Source: Anaeramoeba ignava (taxonomy: Eukaryota; Metamonada; Anaeramoebidae). Taken from it: DNA of 64,000 bases. Under the pieces are notes generated by a model. The model was not told the DNA's origin. It did no database searches and saw only the letters and a program-made list of their open reading frames with translations. The DNA lies in NCBI GenBank assembly GCA_028826165.1, contig JAPDFW010000069.1, positions 1 through 64,000 of the forward strand, in the 5' to 3' direction. A program made the translations under genes and the position numbers. Below, one piece after another: positions 1 to 9,642 of the stretch; the first letter of the stretch is position 1; each line of letters begins with the position of its first letter.

Positions 1-369
1 GGAATTAAATTGGAATTGTTAATAATTTAATTTGTTTATTGAAAGGGGCAAAATGATTTAATTATTTTTTTTAATTGTTTTTTTGGATAAGCAAAAATGA
101 AATTGAAAAATGAATAGTTATTAATGTTATATTATTAAATAATTTATAAATTCAAATTGTAAAAAAGGAAAAAAAAAAAAGGAATTACAAAAAAAAGAGA
201 AGCAAATTAAGTAAAAATAAACGCAGATCAAAACTCTTTTATTAATAAAAAGAATTGAAAAAAATGAAAAGGAAACCAACCTTAAAAAAAATATTTTTTT
301 TAAGATTAAACTGGACATTTCTTTCTCCTTTTTTTATTTCTCCTTTTTTTTTCAATTTTAATTTTAATT
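1..369. other. Intergenic AT-rich DNA, no gene seen
   Basis: I see only poly(A)/poly(T) runs and a short hexamer tract of the AATTTT type that abuts the 3' end of the broken RCC1-BTB gene. The one open frame here (127-318, minus) is a run of F/I/L/S codons with no conserved features, so I do not call it. Confidence 0.6.
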
Positions 370-1991
370 TTAATTTTGATTTTGATTATTAAATTTGTTA
401 ATTAATAAATCAAATAAATTTGGATTTGTTTGATTTAATTGAAAATAATCAATTCCAATTTTAATTTCATCAATTATTTCTTGTGTAATTTCGATTTCAT
501 TTTTAATTTGATTTGAATAAATCCAATATTCAAATATTTTAAATAAATTCTTTTCATTGTTTCTTCAATTTTTTCATTTGAATTTATAATTTCTTTAATT
601 TCATAATATAATTTTGGATTTATTTTGGAATTGTTTGAATAAATCATTTCAAATATTTGATTTGATTCTTTTATTGATTTATTTGAAATAATTTCTTGAA
701 GTTTTTCAATTTGATTTTCGATTTTGATTTAATCTATATTTCAATATTAATTTATGAGCTTCAATTATTTCTCCATTTTCGGTTTTAAATGAAATATTAC
801 AAAATTCTTTTCTTTTAAATAGTTTTATCAAATCTTCTTCAAGATTGGAAAAAGAAAAAGGAGAATAATAAATAAATGAATTGTTATATCCACAAGAAAC
901 ATGATAATTGGAAATATCTACATTAAATCTTAATTTAGGAAGTCTAATTTGAATAGGAATAGACTTTGATCTTGTGTTTCCAGTTCCTAATTGACCATAA
1001 TCATTATCTCCAAATACTATCATTTTCCTTTTCGATGTTAAAACCAAAGTATGATTAACTCCAACAGAAAAATCAAGAATATTATTATTATTTTCAAATA
1101 AAGATCTGATTTCAGTAAATTCATAAGTATCTTTATATTTGCCAAGTCCATTATATTGAGAATTTCCACATGAATAAAGTTTTCTTTTTGGATTTTGATT
1201 TTCATTTTCATTTTCAATCAACATTATTGAATGAGAACTTCCACATTTAATATCAATTATTTCACCTTTTGGAATATTTTGGATTTTGGTTAATTTTTTG
1301 ATTTCTTTTTCTTTTCTTGATTCTTCTAATCCAAGCTGGCCGCAGAAATTATCACCACAACAAAGTAATTCTTGATTTGAATTTAAAAGAAAAACATGAT
1401 TTGAATTATTTCCTGAAAATATTTTAGAAACATTTTTCATCATTAAAATTGGAATTTTTTTTATTTCAAACATTTTAGAATCAAAACCAAGTTGACCATA
1501 ATCATTATCACCAATTCCATAAGCATTTTGATTTAAAGTTAATAAGTAAATTGCACGAATCCAGAAACAATATCTTCAATTATACTATCATTTTTATCTT
1601 CAATTAATGATGAAATATTGATAAATTCATTTGGATTTTTTGGATTAATATCTCTTCCTTTGGCAAATACATTTCCTTCTTTTGTTAGAATAGCTTCATT
1701 TTGATAACCAACAGTTACTTTTTGAATATTTCCAATTTGGGTTTTTTTAGTTTTTTGTTTTGGATATTTTTCATTTAAATATTCTATTATTTCCCCATTT
1801 TTGAAAAGGAAAATTGTTGCAAAAGCTCCTGATGAAATTTGTTTAATTTGTTTTTCTTTTTCATTTTCATTTTCATTTTGTTTTTCATTTTGATTTTCAA
1901 ATTTAAATTGAATTGGTTTTATTATTTTTTCTGGTTTATTTTTGAAAAGAATTGGATATTTATTTTGACCAAAAAATAAACAATCATTCAT
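370..1991 (-). pseudogene. Broken RCC1-BTB paralogue
   Basis: This is a decayed copy of the RCC1-BTB family found six more times in the window. The ATG at 1991 opens the family N-terminus (MNDCLFFGQN). The frame breaks near 1555-1562, where one base is missing relative to the intact copies. RCC1 repeats then continue (YGIGDNDYGQLGFD, LLCCGDNFCGQLGLEE) to about 716, where an indel in a GATTTT run breaks the frame again. At about 537 roughly 170 bp is missing compared with the copy at 7522-9309, removing the second BTB core (the RSELYRGMF segment) between short A/T microhomologies. The tail down to the stop at 370 still matches the family C-terminus. Two frame breaks plus a deletion cannot be explained by introns, so I call it a pseudogene. 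Confidence 0.85.
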
Positions 1992-1999
1992 TTTTGGAA

Positions 2000-2020
2000 A
2001 GAAAAAAAATGAAAAAATGA
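2000..2020 (-). promoter_or_regulatory. T-rich TTTCATTTTT element upstream of start
   Basis: On the minus strand a CATTTTTTCATTTTTTTTC-type tract ends about 10 bp before the ATG at 1991. The same element precedes most genes in the window. Its role as a core promoter or leader element is inferred from that recurrence. Confidence 0.4.
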
Positions 2021-2225
2021 TTTTGGAATTTTGATTTTAATTTTAATTTTAATTTTAATTTTGTTTTTGATTTTTAATTTTGATTTTAATTTTAATTTTG
2101 ATTTTAATTTTAATTTTAATTTTGATTTTAATTTTAATTTTGATTTTAATTTTGATTTTAATTTTGATTTTAATTTTGATTTTAATTTTGATTTTGATTT
2201 TAATTTGATTTTGGTTTTGATTTTG
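2020..2225. repeat. Hexamer array (AATTTT/GATTTT)n
   Basis: About 200 bp of AATTTT and GATTTT units in strict 6-bp register. It separates the broken RCC1-BTB copy from the NTPase gene and runs into the last codons of that gene, encoding its KSKPKSN tail. Confidence 0.9.
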
Positions 2226-4628
2226 TAACAAAAAGTTCTTGCATCTCTTCAACAGAAAAATGAGGATTTAAATTATATAATAATTTAGCATTTAATAAAA
2301 TAACAGGATCTAAAGCAAATCTTGACTCGTCTTCTTTGTAATTTTGAGGAGTAATGTAAACATAATATTGATTTTTTGGAAGAATAATTATTGATTGACG
2401 TTCTGTTTGTATTTGTTTTTGGTATTCTTTTTCATTTGAATTTCCTTTTTTTTGATTCAATTCATTCATTTTTTTTGAAACTGAATTGATTTTTTCAGAA
2501 TCAAATTCCATTCCAGCTAAATTTGAGTAGTATTCTAACAAGGAAACAGACCTTTTTTCAATAGAGAATGTTGAGGGTAATGAAAATAAATCATCTACTT
2601 TCTTATTATGGACATTATATTTCTGAATTGAAACTTGAATGTAAAATAATTGCTTTTCTTTTTGAAAATTTTCTGATAAGCAAACAAAATCTACAACATA
2701 ATGACCTTTGAAACAAATAATAAAATCTCCAACTTTCAATCTTTTGAGAGGTTTATCTCTTTTTTGATATATCACTCTTTTAATTTGTATTGGAAAAGTG
2801 GATGGAACTCGGCTATTTCCATTGAGATCGAAATTTGATAAATTAAATTGTGAGTTGATCTGGCTTTGAAATATATTAAGAATATATAATTCTAATGCTT
2901 GTGGTCTTGCGTCTATTTCACAAAGAGATTTAATAAAATCGGTATGTTCATTTTGGAAATATCTAAGAATTCCATGTTTGACAAATTTACAAATTGGAGA
3001 AATTGTAATTTTTTCTTCAAAATTTGTGAGTATTTTATCTTTTTGATTCATCACAGTATTTGAATTTTCTGAATTTTCATTATTCTGTTTGTGAAGTTGA
3101 ATCCAATAAAATAATCCTGATCTTTCCCAAATTTTGGGGAAAATACTACACTTGTGATTTAAATAAATCAATGTTGGAAATACAATTTCCTGCTTGAAAG
3201 AAGGATTATTTTGATTTTGGAAGATTTTCTCTAAAAAGTATTCAATACGTTCTTCATAAAATTTTGTACAATTAAGACAACATTGAATATCGAAATTAAG
3301 TCTTCTAATTTTGTTTGTTTTCCATTGTTCAAACGTTTTTGATACAATATCTAACATTTTAGGTACTTGACTTGTAAATTTTTGGAAAGAATGAATTGAA
3401 TATTCTGAAGGTAATTTTCCTTCTTTTTGCTTCCATTCTGCAATGGACTGAAATTCTAAATCATTATAAACTTCAATTTGAGTTCCGAATTCCATTAAAT
3501 CAAGATGACGAATTGTTTTATGATTAAAACTTGAACTCAGAGCCACAAGAATTAAACCATTCTTGATTAAAGGAAGATTTTTAAAAACATCCAAAATGTG
3601 TTCTGAATCTTGAAATTCATCTTGATAAAGAATGTTATATTCATCAATTACAATCAAAATTTGAAATTCTTTAGATTCTAAACCATAAAGTGATTGTAAA
3701 AAATTCTTACAACTTTTAACCCTTTCTTTTTCCATTTCTTCTGTTAAATTCTTTTCAAACCAAAAATTTTTATCAAATTTAAAACTACATTTTTGGAATA
3801 ATTGAGTTCCATATCTTTTAAAAAGATCTTGCATAATTTCTATTGCAGTTCGATAACTTTCTTGAGTTCTTAAAGTGTATAAATTATTCAAATATAAAAC
3901 AATCCACTTCTTTTCTTTTTTCTTCTTTTCAATCTTGTGCTTTTCATCTTCATTTTCTTTCTTTAAATCGATTATATTTTGGTTGGATATATTCATAGAG
4001 TGACATTTTTCTTCATTTTTCTTATTTTCAAGATTTGAATTCGATTTTGATTTTGGATTTTGATTTTGATTTTGATTTTGATTTTGATTTTGATTTGAAT
4101 TTGATTTTGAATTTGATTTTGATTTTTTCTTTCGATGATCTTTCCAATTTGGCTTTGTGTTTAAATTAAAATGGTAAGAATTGAATTTAGATATTTTATA
4201 AAAAAAGAAAAAAGAAGAATTGAATTGAATTGAATAAATTTATTGTTTCTTTTTTGATTTGAATTATTTGAATTCAAAAAAATTCATACATCAAATTGAG
4301 AAAAATAAGCAGCTAAGTGGTAGAGAATATAAGATTTCCCAGCTCCATTGAATCCATATAAAACATGTTTTTCGCTTATTTTTCCTGTTCGAATTTTGTT
4401 CATCAAAATTTGAGTTTGTTCTCTAATCAAAATTGGGGATAATTCACCTTGTTTTTCAGATTTAATATGATTCGGTTTATAACCAAAAATATCATAAGGA
4501 ATTCCACCTATTTGATTCATATTTTGTGCGTTTGAATGTAAATTGAGTGGAAGTTGTTTTAAAATGTTTAGAATTTCGTTTTCATTTAAAACTGTTATTG
4601 ATTTTTCTTTTAATTTTGAATCTGACAT
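2200..4628 (-). CDS. P-loop NTPase with C-terminal nuclease-like region (Crinkler/RHS-like)
   Basis: Two exons (4628-4290, 4152-2200; phase-0 intron of 137 bp with a GTATGA donor) give a 763-aa protein. Walker A (GFNGAGKS) is at residues 92-99 in exon 1. Walker B (ILIVIDEY) is near residue 280. An NQ/SK-rich low-complexity stretch follows the exon junction. The C-terminal part has a VVDFVCL segment followed by FYIQVSIQKYNVH, which resembles the degenerate D...QxT/S core of the restriction-endonuclease-like domain that Crinkler/RHS ('CR') proteins carry after a STAND-like NTPase. That family is known from oomycetes, fungi, trypanosomes and free-living protists, and some members act in the nucleus or as effectors. 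I see no signal peptide. The NTPase call is firm, the CR assignment is a motif-level inference, and the acceptor is the least certain boundary. Confidence 0.6.
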
Positions 4629-4857
4629 TTGAAAATAATTTTTTTTTGATCAAAATTGAAAAAAAAAGAATGAAAACAAAACAAAAAATTTTTTTTCTTT
4701 TAAACTCATAAAATGTCTTCTTAAAGAATATTTTTTTAGATCAAAATTTTTTTTCAATTACATGACATTTTTCTTTTCTTCTCCTTTTTAGATTCAATTT
4801 AATATTTAATTTAAAAATAACTTAAAACTTAATTTTACTGATCAAAAAACCAGAAAA
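4629..4857. other. Intergenic poly(A/T) DNA
   Basis: Short spacer with poly(A) and poly(T) runs upstream of the NTPase gene. I see no gene or clear element beyond a weak TTTTCATTC match near 4670 on the minus strand. Confidence 0.5.
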
Positions 4858-5190
4858 GTGGAATTTCTTTTAATTTTAATTTTAATCTTAATTTTAATTT
4901 TAATTTTAATCTTGATTTTAATTTTAATTTTAATTTTAATTTTAATTTTAATTTTAATTTTAATTTTAATTTTAATTTTAATTTTAATTTTAATTTTAAT
5001 TTTAATTTTTAATTTTAATTTTAATTTTAATTTTAATTTTAATTTTAATTTTAATTTTGTTTTTGATTTTTAATTTTGATTTTGATTTTAATTTTGATTT
5101 TAATTTTAATTTTAATTTTGATTTTAATTTTAATTTTAATTTTAATTTTTAATTTTAATTTTAATTTTATTTTTGATTTTAATTTTGATT
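4858..5190. repeat. Hexamer array (AATTTT)n
   Basis: About 330 bp of nearly pure AATTTT units with scattered GATTTT and AATCTT variants. It ends where the stop codon of the next RCC1-BTB gene begins, the same arrangement as at the 3' ends of the other copies. Confidence 0.9.
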
Positions 5191-6963
5191 TTAATCTTGA
5201 TTATTAAATTTTTTAATTAATAAATCCAATAAATTTGGATTTGTTTGATTTAATTGAAAATAATCAATTCCTTTTTTAATTTCTTCAATAATTTCTTGTG
5301 TAATTTGAATTTCATCTTTAATTTGATTTGAATAAATCCAATATTCTAATATTTGAAATGATTTATTACTTAATTCACTATAATCTGTAACTTTATTAGA
5401 AGTATCATCAGTAACAGATAAAAACATTCCTCGATATAATTCACTTCTCATTATTAATATTAATTTTGGAAATTTATATTCTTTTTCTTTTCTTTCAATT
5501 ATAAAATCTTTTTCATTTTCATTTTCATTTAAATAAATTCTTTTAATTGTTTCTTCAATTTTTTCATTTGAATTTATAATTTCTTTAATTTCTGAATATA
5601 ATATTGGATTTATATTGGAATTGTTTGAATAAATCATTTCAAATATTTGATTTGATTCTTTAATTGATTTATTTGAAATAATTTCTTGAAGTTTTTCAAT
5701 TTGATTTTCATTTTGATTTAATCTATATTTCAACATTAATTTATGAGCTTTGATTATTTCTCCATTTTCTGTTTTAAATGAAATATTGCAAAATTCTTTT
5801 CTTCGAAATAGTTTTATCAAATCTTCTTCAAGATTGGAAAAAGAAAGAGGAGAATAATAAAGAAATGATTTTTGATCTCCACAAGAAATATGATAATTGG
5901 AAATATCTTCATTAAATCTTAATTCAGGAAGTTTGATTTGAATTGGAATTAGTTGTGCATTTGTATCTCCAGTTCCTAATTGACCCCAATAATTTCTTCC
6001 AAAACCAATTAATTTTGAATTGGATGTTAAAATCAAAGTATGATCAAGTCCACAAGAAAATTTAAGAATATTATCATCATTTTCAAATAAAGATGATTTG
6101 ATTTCAGTAAATTCATAAGTATTTTGATCTTTGCCAAGCCCATTTAATCGATGTTCCCCGCATGAATAAAGTTTTCTTTTTGGATTTTCATTTTCATTTT
6201 CATTTTCAATCAACATTATTGAATAAGAAAATCTGCATTGAATATCAATTATTTTGCCTTTTGGAATATTTTGGATTTTAGTTAATTTTTGGATTTTTGT
6301 TTCATCTTTTCTTGATTCTCCTAATCCAAGTTGACCAAATTGATTATCACCACATCCAAATAATTCTTGATTTGAATTTAAAAGAAAAACATGATTTGAA
6401 TTATTTCCTGAAAATATTCTAGAAACATTTTTCATCATTAAAATTGGTTTTTGTGTTTTTTTAAGTGTTTTAGAATCAAGACCAAGTTGAGCATATAAAT
6501 TATCACCAATTCCATAAACATTTTGATTTGAAGTTAATAAATAAATTGAACTGTTTGCAGAAACAACATCTTGAATTATTCTATCATTTGTATCTTCAAT
6601 TAGTGATGAAATATTGATAAATTCATTTGGATTTTTTGGTTTGATACCATATCCTTTGGCAAATACATTTCCTTCTATTGTTAAAATAGCTTCATTTTCA
6701 GAACCAACAGTTACTTTTTGAATATCTTCTTCAATTTGGATTTTTTGAGCATTTGGATAAAGTAAATATTCTTCATTTAAATGTTCTATTGCTTTTCCAT
6801 TTTTAAAAAGGAAAATTGTTCCAAAATAACCTGATGAGATTTGTTTAATTTGTTTTTCATTTTCATTTTCAAATTTAAATTGAATTGGCTTTATTATTTC
6901 TTCTGGTTTATTTTTGATAAGACTTGGATATCTATTTAAACCAAAAAATATAATTTCATTCAT
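5191..6963 (-). CDS. RCC1-repeat/tandem-BTB protein, copy 2
   Basis: Intact 590-aa single-exon gene. Residues 1 to about 365 hold RCC1-type propeller repeats (YGIGDNLYAQLGLD, LFGCGDNQFGQLGLGE, LIGFGRNYWGQLGTGD). From about 385 there is a first BTB-like segment (LIKLFRRKEFCNISFK then a helical region), and from about 490 a second one (KDFIIERKEKEYKFPK, RSELYRGMFLSV). RCC1-BTB proteins elsewhere are proposed substrate adaptors of Cullin-3 ubiquitin ligases; that role here is inference. Nearly every codon ends in A or T. The central part (CRFSYSIML, GDQKSFLYYSPLSF) is almost identical to the copy at 7522-9309. The ATG at 6963 aligns with the start in all paralogues. Confidence 0.9.
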   Translation of the reverse strand: MNEIIFFGLNRYPSLIKNKPEEIIKPIQFKFENENEKQIKQISSGYFGTIFLFKNGKAIEHLNEEYLLYPNAQKIQIEEDIQKVTVGSENEAILTIEGNVFAKGYGIKPKNPNEFINISSLIEDTNDRIIQDVVSANSSIYLLTSNQNVYGIGDNLYAQLGLDSKTLKKTQKPILMMKNVSRIFSGNNSNHVFLLNSNQELFGCGDNQFGQLGLGESRKDETKIQKLTKIQNIPKGKIIDIQCRFSYSIMLIENENENENPKRKLYSCGEHRLNGLGKDQNTYEFTEIKSSLFENDDNILKFSCGLDHTLILTSNSKLIGFGRNYWGQLGTGDTNAQLIPIQIKLPELRFNEDISNYHISCGDQKSFLYYSPLSFSNLEEDLIKLFRRKEFCNISFKTENGEIIKAHKLMLKYRLNQNENQIEKLQEIISNKSIKESNQIFEMIYSNNSNINPILYSEIKEIINSNEKIEETIKRIYLNENENEKDFIIERKEKEYKFPKLILIMRSELYRGMFLSVTDDTSNKVTDYSELSNKSFQILEYWIYSNQIKDEIQITQEIIEEIKKGIDYFQLNQTNPNLLDLLIKKFNNQD

Positions 6964-7054
6964 TTTCTGAAAAGAAAAAAAAATAAAAAAAAAAGTTACA
7001 AAAAAAAAATTTTTTTTTTAGATGATGAGTTGGATTTGTATTCGATATCTTAAT

Positions 7055-7525
7055 TTAATTTTTTTGGTTTTGATTTTAATATTAATTTTAATTTTAATTT
7101 TAATTTTAATTTTGAATTTTGATCTTAATTTTAATCTTAATTTTAATCTTAATTTTAATTTTAATTTAAATTTTAATTTTGATCTTGATTTTGATTTTGA
7201 TTTTGATTTTTATTTTGATTTTAATTTTAATTTTAATTTTAATTTTAATTTTAATTTTAATTTTAATTTTAATTTTAATTTTGATTTTAATTTTAATTTT
7301 AATTTTGATCTTAATTTTGATTTTAATTTTAATTTTAATTTTAATTTTTAATTTTAATTTTAATTTTAATTTTAATTTTAATTTTAATTTTAATTTTAAT
7401 TTTAATTTTAATTTTTTTAATTTTAATTTTAATTTTATTTTAATTTTTAATTTTTTAATTTTTAATTTTAATTTTAATTTTAATTTTAATTTTAATTTTA
7501 ATTTTAATTTTAATTTTAATTTTAA
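7055..7525. repeat. Hexamer array (AATTTT/GATTTT)n
   Basis: About 470 bp of hexamer units with a few phase slips (for example near 7347 and 7427). It fills the space between two RCC1-BTB copies and touches the stop of the copy at 7522. The open frames across it are artefacts of the 6-bp period. Confidence 0.9.
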
Positions 7526-9309
7526 TTTTGATTATTAAATTTGTTAATTAATAAATCAATTAAATTTGGATTTGTTTGATTTAATTGAAAATAATCAGTT
7601 CCAATTTGAATTTCTTCAATAATTTCTTGTGTAATTTCAATTCCTTCTTTAATTTGATTTGAATAAATCCAATATTCAAATATTTGAAATGATTTATTAC
7701 TTAATTCACTATAATCTGTAACTTTATTAGAAGTATCATTTGTTACAGATAAAAACATTCCTCGATATAATTCACTTCTCATTATTAATATTAATTTTGG
7801 AAATTTATATTGTTTTTCTTTTCTTTCAATAATAAAATCTTTTTCATTTTCATTTAAATAAATTCTTTTCATTGTTTCTTCAATTTTTTCATTTGAATTT
7901 ATAATTTCTTTAATTTCAGAATATAATTTTGGATTTATTATTCTGTTTGAATAAATCATTTCAAATATTTGATTTGATTCTTTAATTGATTTATTTGAAA
8001 TAATTTCTTGAAGTTTTTCAATTTCATTTTGATTTTGATTTAATCTATATTTCAATATTAATTTATGAGCTGATATTATTTCTCCATTTTCTGTTTTAAA
8101 TGAAATATCACAAAATTCTTTTCTTCCAAATAGTTTTATCAAATCTTCTTCAAGATTGGAAAAAGAAAGAGGAGAATAATAAAGAAATGATTTTTGATCT
8201 CCACAAGAAATATGATAATTGGAAATATCTTCATTAAATCTTAATTTAGGAAATTCAATTTGAATTGGAATTGATTGATATTTTGTATCTCCAGTTCCTA
8301 ATTGACCAAAATCATTACTTCCAAATCCAATTAATTTTGAATTAGATGTTAAAATCAAAGTATGATTAAGTCCACAAGAAAATTTAAGAATATTATCATC
8401 ATTTTCAAATAAAGATGATTTGATTTCAGTAAATTCATAAGTATCTTGTAAATATTTGCCAAGTCCATTATAAAACCCAACTCCACATGAATAAAGTTTT
8501 CTTTTTGGATTTTCATCTTCATTTTCATTTTCAATCAACATTATTGAATAAGAAAATCTGCATTGAATATCAATTATTTTGCCTTTTGGAATATTTTGGA
8601 TTTTGGTTAATTTTTTGGTTTTTGTTTCATCTTTTCTTGATTCTCCTAATCCAAGTCTACCAAATTCATTATATCCACATCCAAATAATTCTTGATTTGA
8701 ATTTAAAAGAAAAACATGATAAGAAGAATTTCCTGAAAATATTTTAGAAACATTTTTCATCATTAAAATTGGTTTTTCTGTTTTTTCAAGTGTTTCATAA
8801 TTAAAACCAAGTTGACCATATTGATTTAAACCAATTCCATAAACATTTTGATTTGAAGTTAATAAGTAAACTGAATGAGCTCCAGAAACAATATCTTGGA
8901 TTATTCTATCATTTGTATCTTCAATTAATGATGAAATATTGATAAATTCATTTGGATTTTTTGGATTAATATTTTCTCCTTTTGCAAATACATTTCCTTC
9001 TATTGTTAAAATAGCTTCATTTCGATAACCAACAGTTACTTTTTGAATATTTTCTTCAATTTGGATTTTTTCAGGATTTTGATTTGAATTTCTTTCATTT
9101 AAATATTCTATTGCTTTTCCATTTTCAAAAAGGAAAATTGTTCCAAAATAACCTGATGAAATTTGTTTAATTTGTTTTTCATTTTCATTTTCATTTTCGT
9201 TTTCATTTTCATTTTCAAATTTAAATTGAATTGGCTTTATTATTTCTTCTGGTTTATTTTTGAAAAGAATTGGATATTGATTTAAACCAAAAAATAAACA
9301 ATCATTCAT
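7522..9309 (-). CDS. RCC1-repeat/tandem-BTB protein, copy 3
   Basis: Intact 595-aa single-exon paralogue with the same order as copy 2: RCC1 repeats, then two BTB-like segments, ending NLIDLLINKFNNQN. A pure (NE)n tract near residue 35 is longer than in the other copies. The sequence is a mosaic. YNEFGRLGLGE and YGQLGFNYETLEKTEK match the copy at 9643 exactly, while CRFSYSIML, KFSCGL and GDQKSFLYYSPLSF match copy 2. That points to gene conversion or unequal crossing-over within the tandem array. The T-rich element TTTTTTCATTTTTTTC lies within 30 bp upstream of the ATG. Function is as inferred for the family. Confidence 0.9.
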   Translation of the reverse strand: MNDCLFFGLNQYPILFKNKPEEIIKPIQFKFENENENENENENEKQIKQISSGYFGTIFLFENGKAIEYLNERNSNQNPEKIQIEENIQKVTVGYRNEAILTIEGNVFAKGENINPKNPNEFINISSLIEDTNDRIIQDIVSGAHSVYLLTSNQNVYGIGLNQYGQLGFNYETLEKTEKPILMMKNVSKIFSGNSSYHVFLLNSNQELFGCGYNEFGRLGLGESRKDETKTKKLTKIQNIPKGKIIDIQCRFSYSIMLIENENEDENPKRKLYSCGVGFYNGLGKYLQDTYEFTEIKSSLFENDDNILKFSCGLNHTLILTSNSKLIGFGSNDFGQLGTGDTKYQSIPIQIEFPKLRFNEDISNYHISCGDQKSFLYYSPLSFSNLEEDLIKLFGRKEFCDISFKTENGEIISAHKLILKYRLNQNQNEIEKLQEIISNKSIKESNQIFEMIYSNRIINPKLYSEIKEIINSNEKIEETMKRIYLNENEKDFIIERKEKQYKFPKLILIMRSELYRGMFLSVTNDTSNKVTDYSELSNKSFQIFEYWIYSNQIKEGIEITQEIIEEIQIGTDYFQLNQTNPNLIDLLINKFNNQN

Positions 9310-9336
9310 TTTTGAAAAAGAAAAAAATGAAAAAAT

Positions 9337-9640
9337 ATTTTTTAATTTTAATTTTAATTTTGATTTTAATTTTAATTTTAATTTTAATCCTAATTTTAAT
9401 TTTATAAATGAATTTTAATTTTAATTTTAATTTTAATTTTAATTTTAATTTTAATTTTAATTTTAATTTTAATTTTAATTTTAATTTTAATTTTGATTTT
9501 AATTTTAATTTTGATTTTAATTTTGATTTTAATTTTAATTTTTAATCTTAATCTTAATTTTAATTTAGATTTTGATTTTAATTTTAATTTTAATTTTAAT
9601 TTTAATTTTAATTTTAATTTTAATTTTTGATTTTTATTTT
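9337..9640. repeat. Hexamer array (AATTTT)n
   Basis: About 300 bp of AATTTT/GATTTT units with AATCTT variants near 9542, lying between two RCC1-BTB copies. It includes one ATAAATGAATTTTAA interruption near 9405 that also occurs in the arrays at about 23620 and 23985, suggesting these arrays share ancestry. Confidence 0.9.
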
Positions 9641-9642
9641 CT

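Noticed and set aside
2031-2252. Long (NF)n, (IL)n and (IK)n open frames at 2031-2252, 4858-5073, 7022-7538, 23438-23846 and 30688-30916
   Set aside because: They are direct translations of AATTTT/AAAATT arrays, whose 6-bp period keeps several frames open. No other coding evidence.
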